Source: Anaerolineales bacterium (lineage in GTDB: Bacteria > Chloroflexota > Anaerolineae > Anaerolineales > UBA6663). Taken from it: a stretch of 5,827 bases of DNA. The stretch is taken from assembly GCA_016789245.1 (NCBI GenBank), contig JAEURM010000139.1, positions 1 through 5,827 on the forward strand. The letters are read 5' to 3'. The notes under the pieces were generated by a model. The model made no database searches, had not been told where the DNA came from, and saw only the letters and a program-made list of their open reading frames with translations. Every line of letters starts with the position of its first letter. The stretch's first letter is position 1. The position numbers and the translations under genes were made by a program. Positions 5,325-5,827 of the stretch are shown here, piece by piece.

Positions 5325-5354
5325 TTCCATCCGTAATGGTATATCCCGTATAAT
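5325..5354 (+). promoter_or_regulatory. Promoter with consensus -10 TATAAT just before the last gene
   Basis: TATAAT (5349-5354) is a perfect -10 hexamer. TTCCAT (5325-5330) is a weak -35 at 18 bases. Only 9 bases separate the -10 from ATG 5364, so the transcript should begin at or within about 3 bases of the start codon, giving a leaderless mRNA. The absence of a Shine-Dalgarno site agrees. Confidence 0.65.
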
Positions 5355-5363
5355 CCGCGCCCT

Positions 5364-5750
5364 ATGAGTACCCAATCCAAAACTTCTTCTAGCTCCGGCT
5401 ACCGGCTGTGCCCCACCTGCGGCACACGCGTGGGCGCGGCGGCCACCAAATGCTTGGTGTGCGGGGCTGATTTATCCGGCGTGAGCACTAGTGCCAGCAC
5501 CGGCACCACTCAACCTATGCCGCGTGCAAACACCAGCACGCCCCTCAACCGCCGCCCAGTGAGTTTAGCCACCGTGGGCGCAATTGCGGGTGTGGTGATT
5601 TTAGCGCTGGCCGGCGCGGCCCTGCTCTTCTTCAACTTCACCGAGCAAGGGCAAACTATTCTCAACCCGCCCACAGATACGGCCACGCCTACTAACACCG
5701 CGCCGCCCACCCCTACCCGCAGCGTTTCCCGCTGGTTGCGCCGGACTTGA
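5364..5750 (+). CDS. Zinc-ribbon, single-TM protein with Pro/Thr linker; apparently frameshifted
   Basis: As read, 128 residues ending in TGA at 5748-5750. Residues 16-33 form a zinc ribbon (CPTC and CLVC; C16, C19, C30, C33). A low-complexity Ser/Thr stretch at 40-60 leads to a membrane helix at about 68-90 (LATVGAIAGVVILALAGAALLFF), then a Pro/Thr linker at 102-118 (NPPTDTATPTNTAPPTPT). This layout (cytoplasmic zinc ribbon, one helix, TPTP spacer, extracellular domain) is familiar in Chloroflexota, where the outer part is often LysM or another wall-binding domain. Here the linker breaks into RSVSRWLRRT and stops, with basic residues unlike the rest. Adding one C to the run at 5716-5718 would keep PTPTPQRF and open the frame to the window edge. 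I therefore read this as the front part of a longer gene with a one-base deletion, either a sequencing error near a contig end or a real mutation. The outer domain and function cannot be seen. Confidence 0.8.
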   Translation: MSTQSKTSSSSGYRLCPTCGTRVGAAATKCLVCGADLSGVSTSASTGTTQPMPRANTSTPLNRRPVSLATVGAIAGVVILALAGAALLFFNFTEQGQTILNPPTDTATPTNTAPPTPTRSVSRWLRRT

Positions 5751-5827
5751 CGCCACTGGCGAGCAGTGTGCGCGGCTATCTGCCACTCCTGGCGTTTCCT
5801 GCCCGCGTGCCGCAGGGCTTCATTGAC
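5720..5827 (+). other. Probable continuation of the last gene in the -1 frame, cut by the window edge
   Basis: From 5720 the frame one base back reads 36 open codons to the edge: QRFPLVAPDLTPLASSV, then RGYLPLLAFPARVPQGFID. G or C fills about three quarters of third codon positions, and the composition (Pro, Leu, Val, Ala) suits a region beyond a Pro/Thr linker. The stretch is too short to name a domain. The opposite strand is also open here in the codon-aligned frame, so coding sense rests on continuity with the linker. Confidence 0.5.

Noticed and set aside
5601..5827. Minus-strand coding at the right edge
   Set aside because: The strand is open in the codon-aligned frame, but the plus strand has the zinc ribbon, membrane helix and linker continuing through here. 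Judged a mirror of the plus frame.

Overview
The window (about 5.8 kb, mid-50s % GC by eye) looks like chromosomal DNA of a Chloroflexota bacterium, most likely of the Anaerolineae/Ardenticatenia kind. This is an inference from style and not a database result. The clues are proteins that join a short CxxC zinc ribbon to another module, Pro/Thr 'TPTP' linkers between membrane and extracellular parts, and a high density of short palindromic intergenic repeats. Both ends are open: the first gene has no start inside the window, and the last reading frame appears to run off the right edge after a frameshift. The window could therefore be a whole short metagenomic contig.

Layout, left to right. (1) Bases 1-1136, + strand: a THUMP-domain class I SAM-dependent RNA methyltransferase of the RlmL/Trm14 type, lacking its 5' end, with a palindromic repeat inside its coding sequence. 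(2) 1137-1325: a non-coding, repeat-rich spacer. (3) 1326-2021 and 2069-2449, + strand: a zinc-ribbon protein with a laminin-G/concanavalin-like C-terminal domain, then a [2Fe-2S] ferredoxin. These two are probably cotranscribed, and they are the only genes here with clear GGAG ribosome binding sites. (4) 2450-2649: a convergent spacer with four hairpins, including one with perfect 14-bp arms. (5) 2650-3801, - strand: a membrane-anchored M23 (LytM) peptidoglycan endopeptidase with a long unrecognised N-terminal region. (6) 3966-4598 (or from 3903), + strand: a SanA/YdcF-type DUF218 membrane protein, divergent from the peptidase. (7) 4673-5245, + strand: an HD-domain phosphohydrolase. (8) 5364 to the right edge, + strand: a zinc-ribbon, single-TM, Pro/Thr-linker protein that seems to be leaderless and is broken by a one-base deletion in a C run.

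The genes do not form one obvious pathway. The M23 peptidase and the SanA-like protein share a divergent promoter region and both plausibly act at the cell envelope. The zinc-ribbon/ferredoxin pair is a likely two-gene unit of unknown purpose. No phage, transposase, CRISPR, tRNA or rRNA was seen. The most unusual material is the repeat content: a palindrome translated in frame within an RNA methyltransferase, an inverted REP-like doublet and a hairpin cluster between convergent genes. The leaderless promoter and the frameshifted last gene also merit attention.
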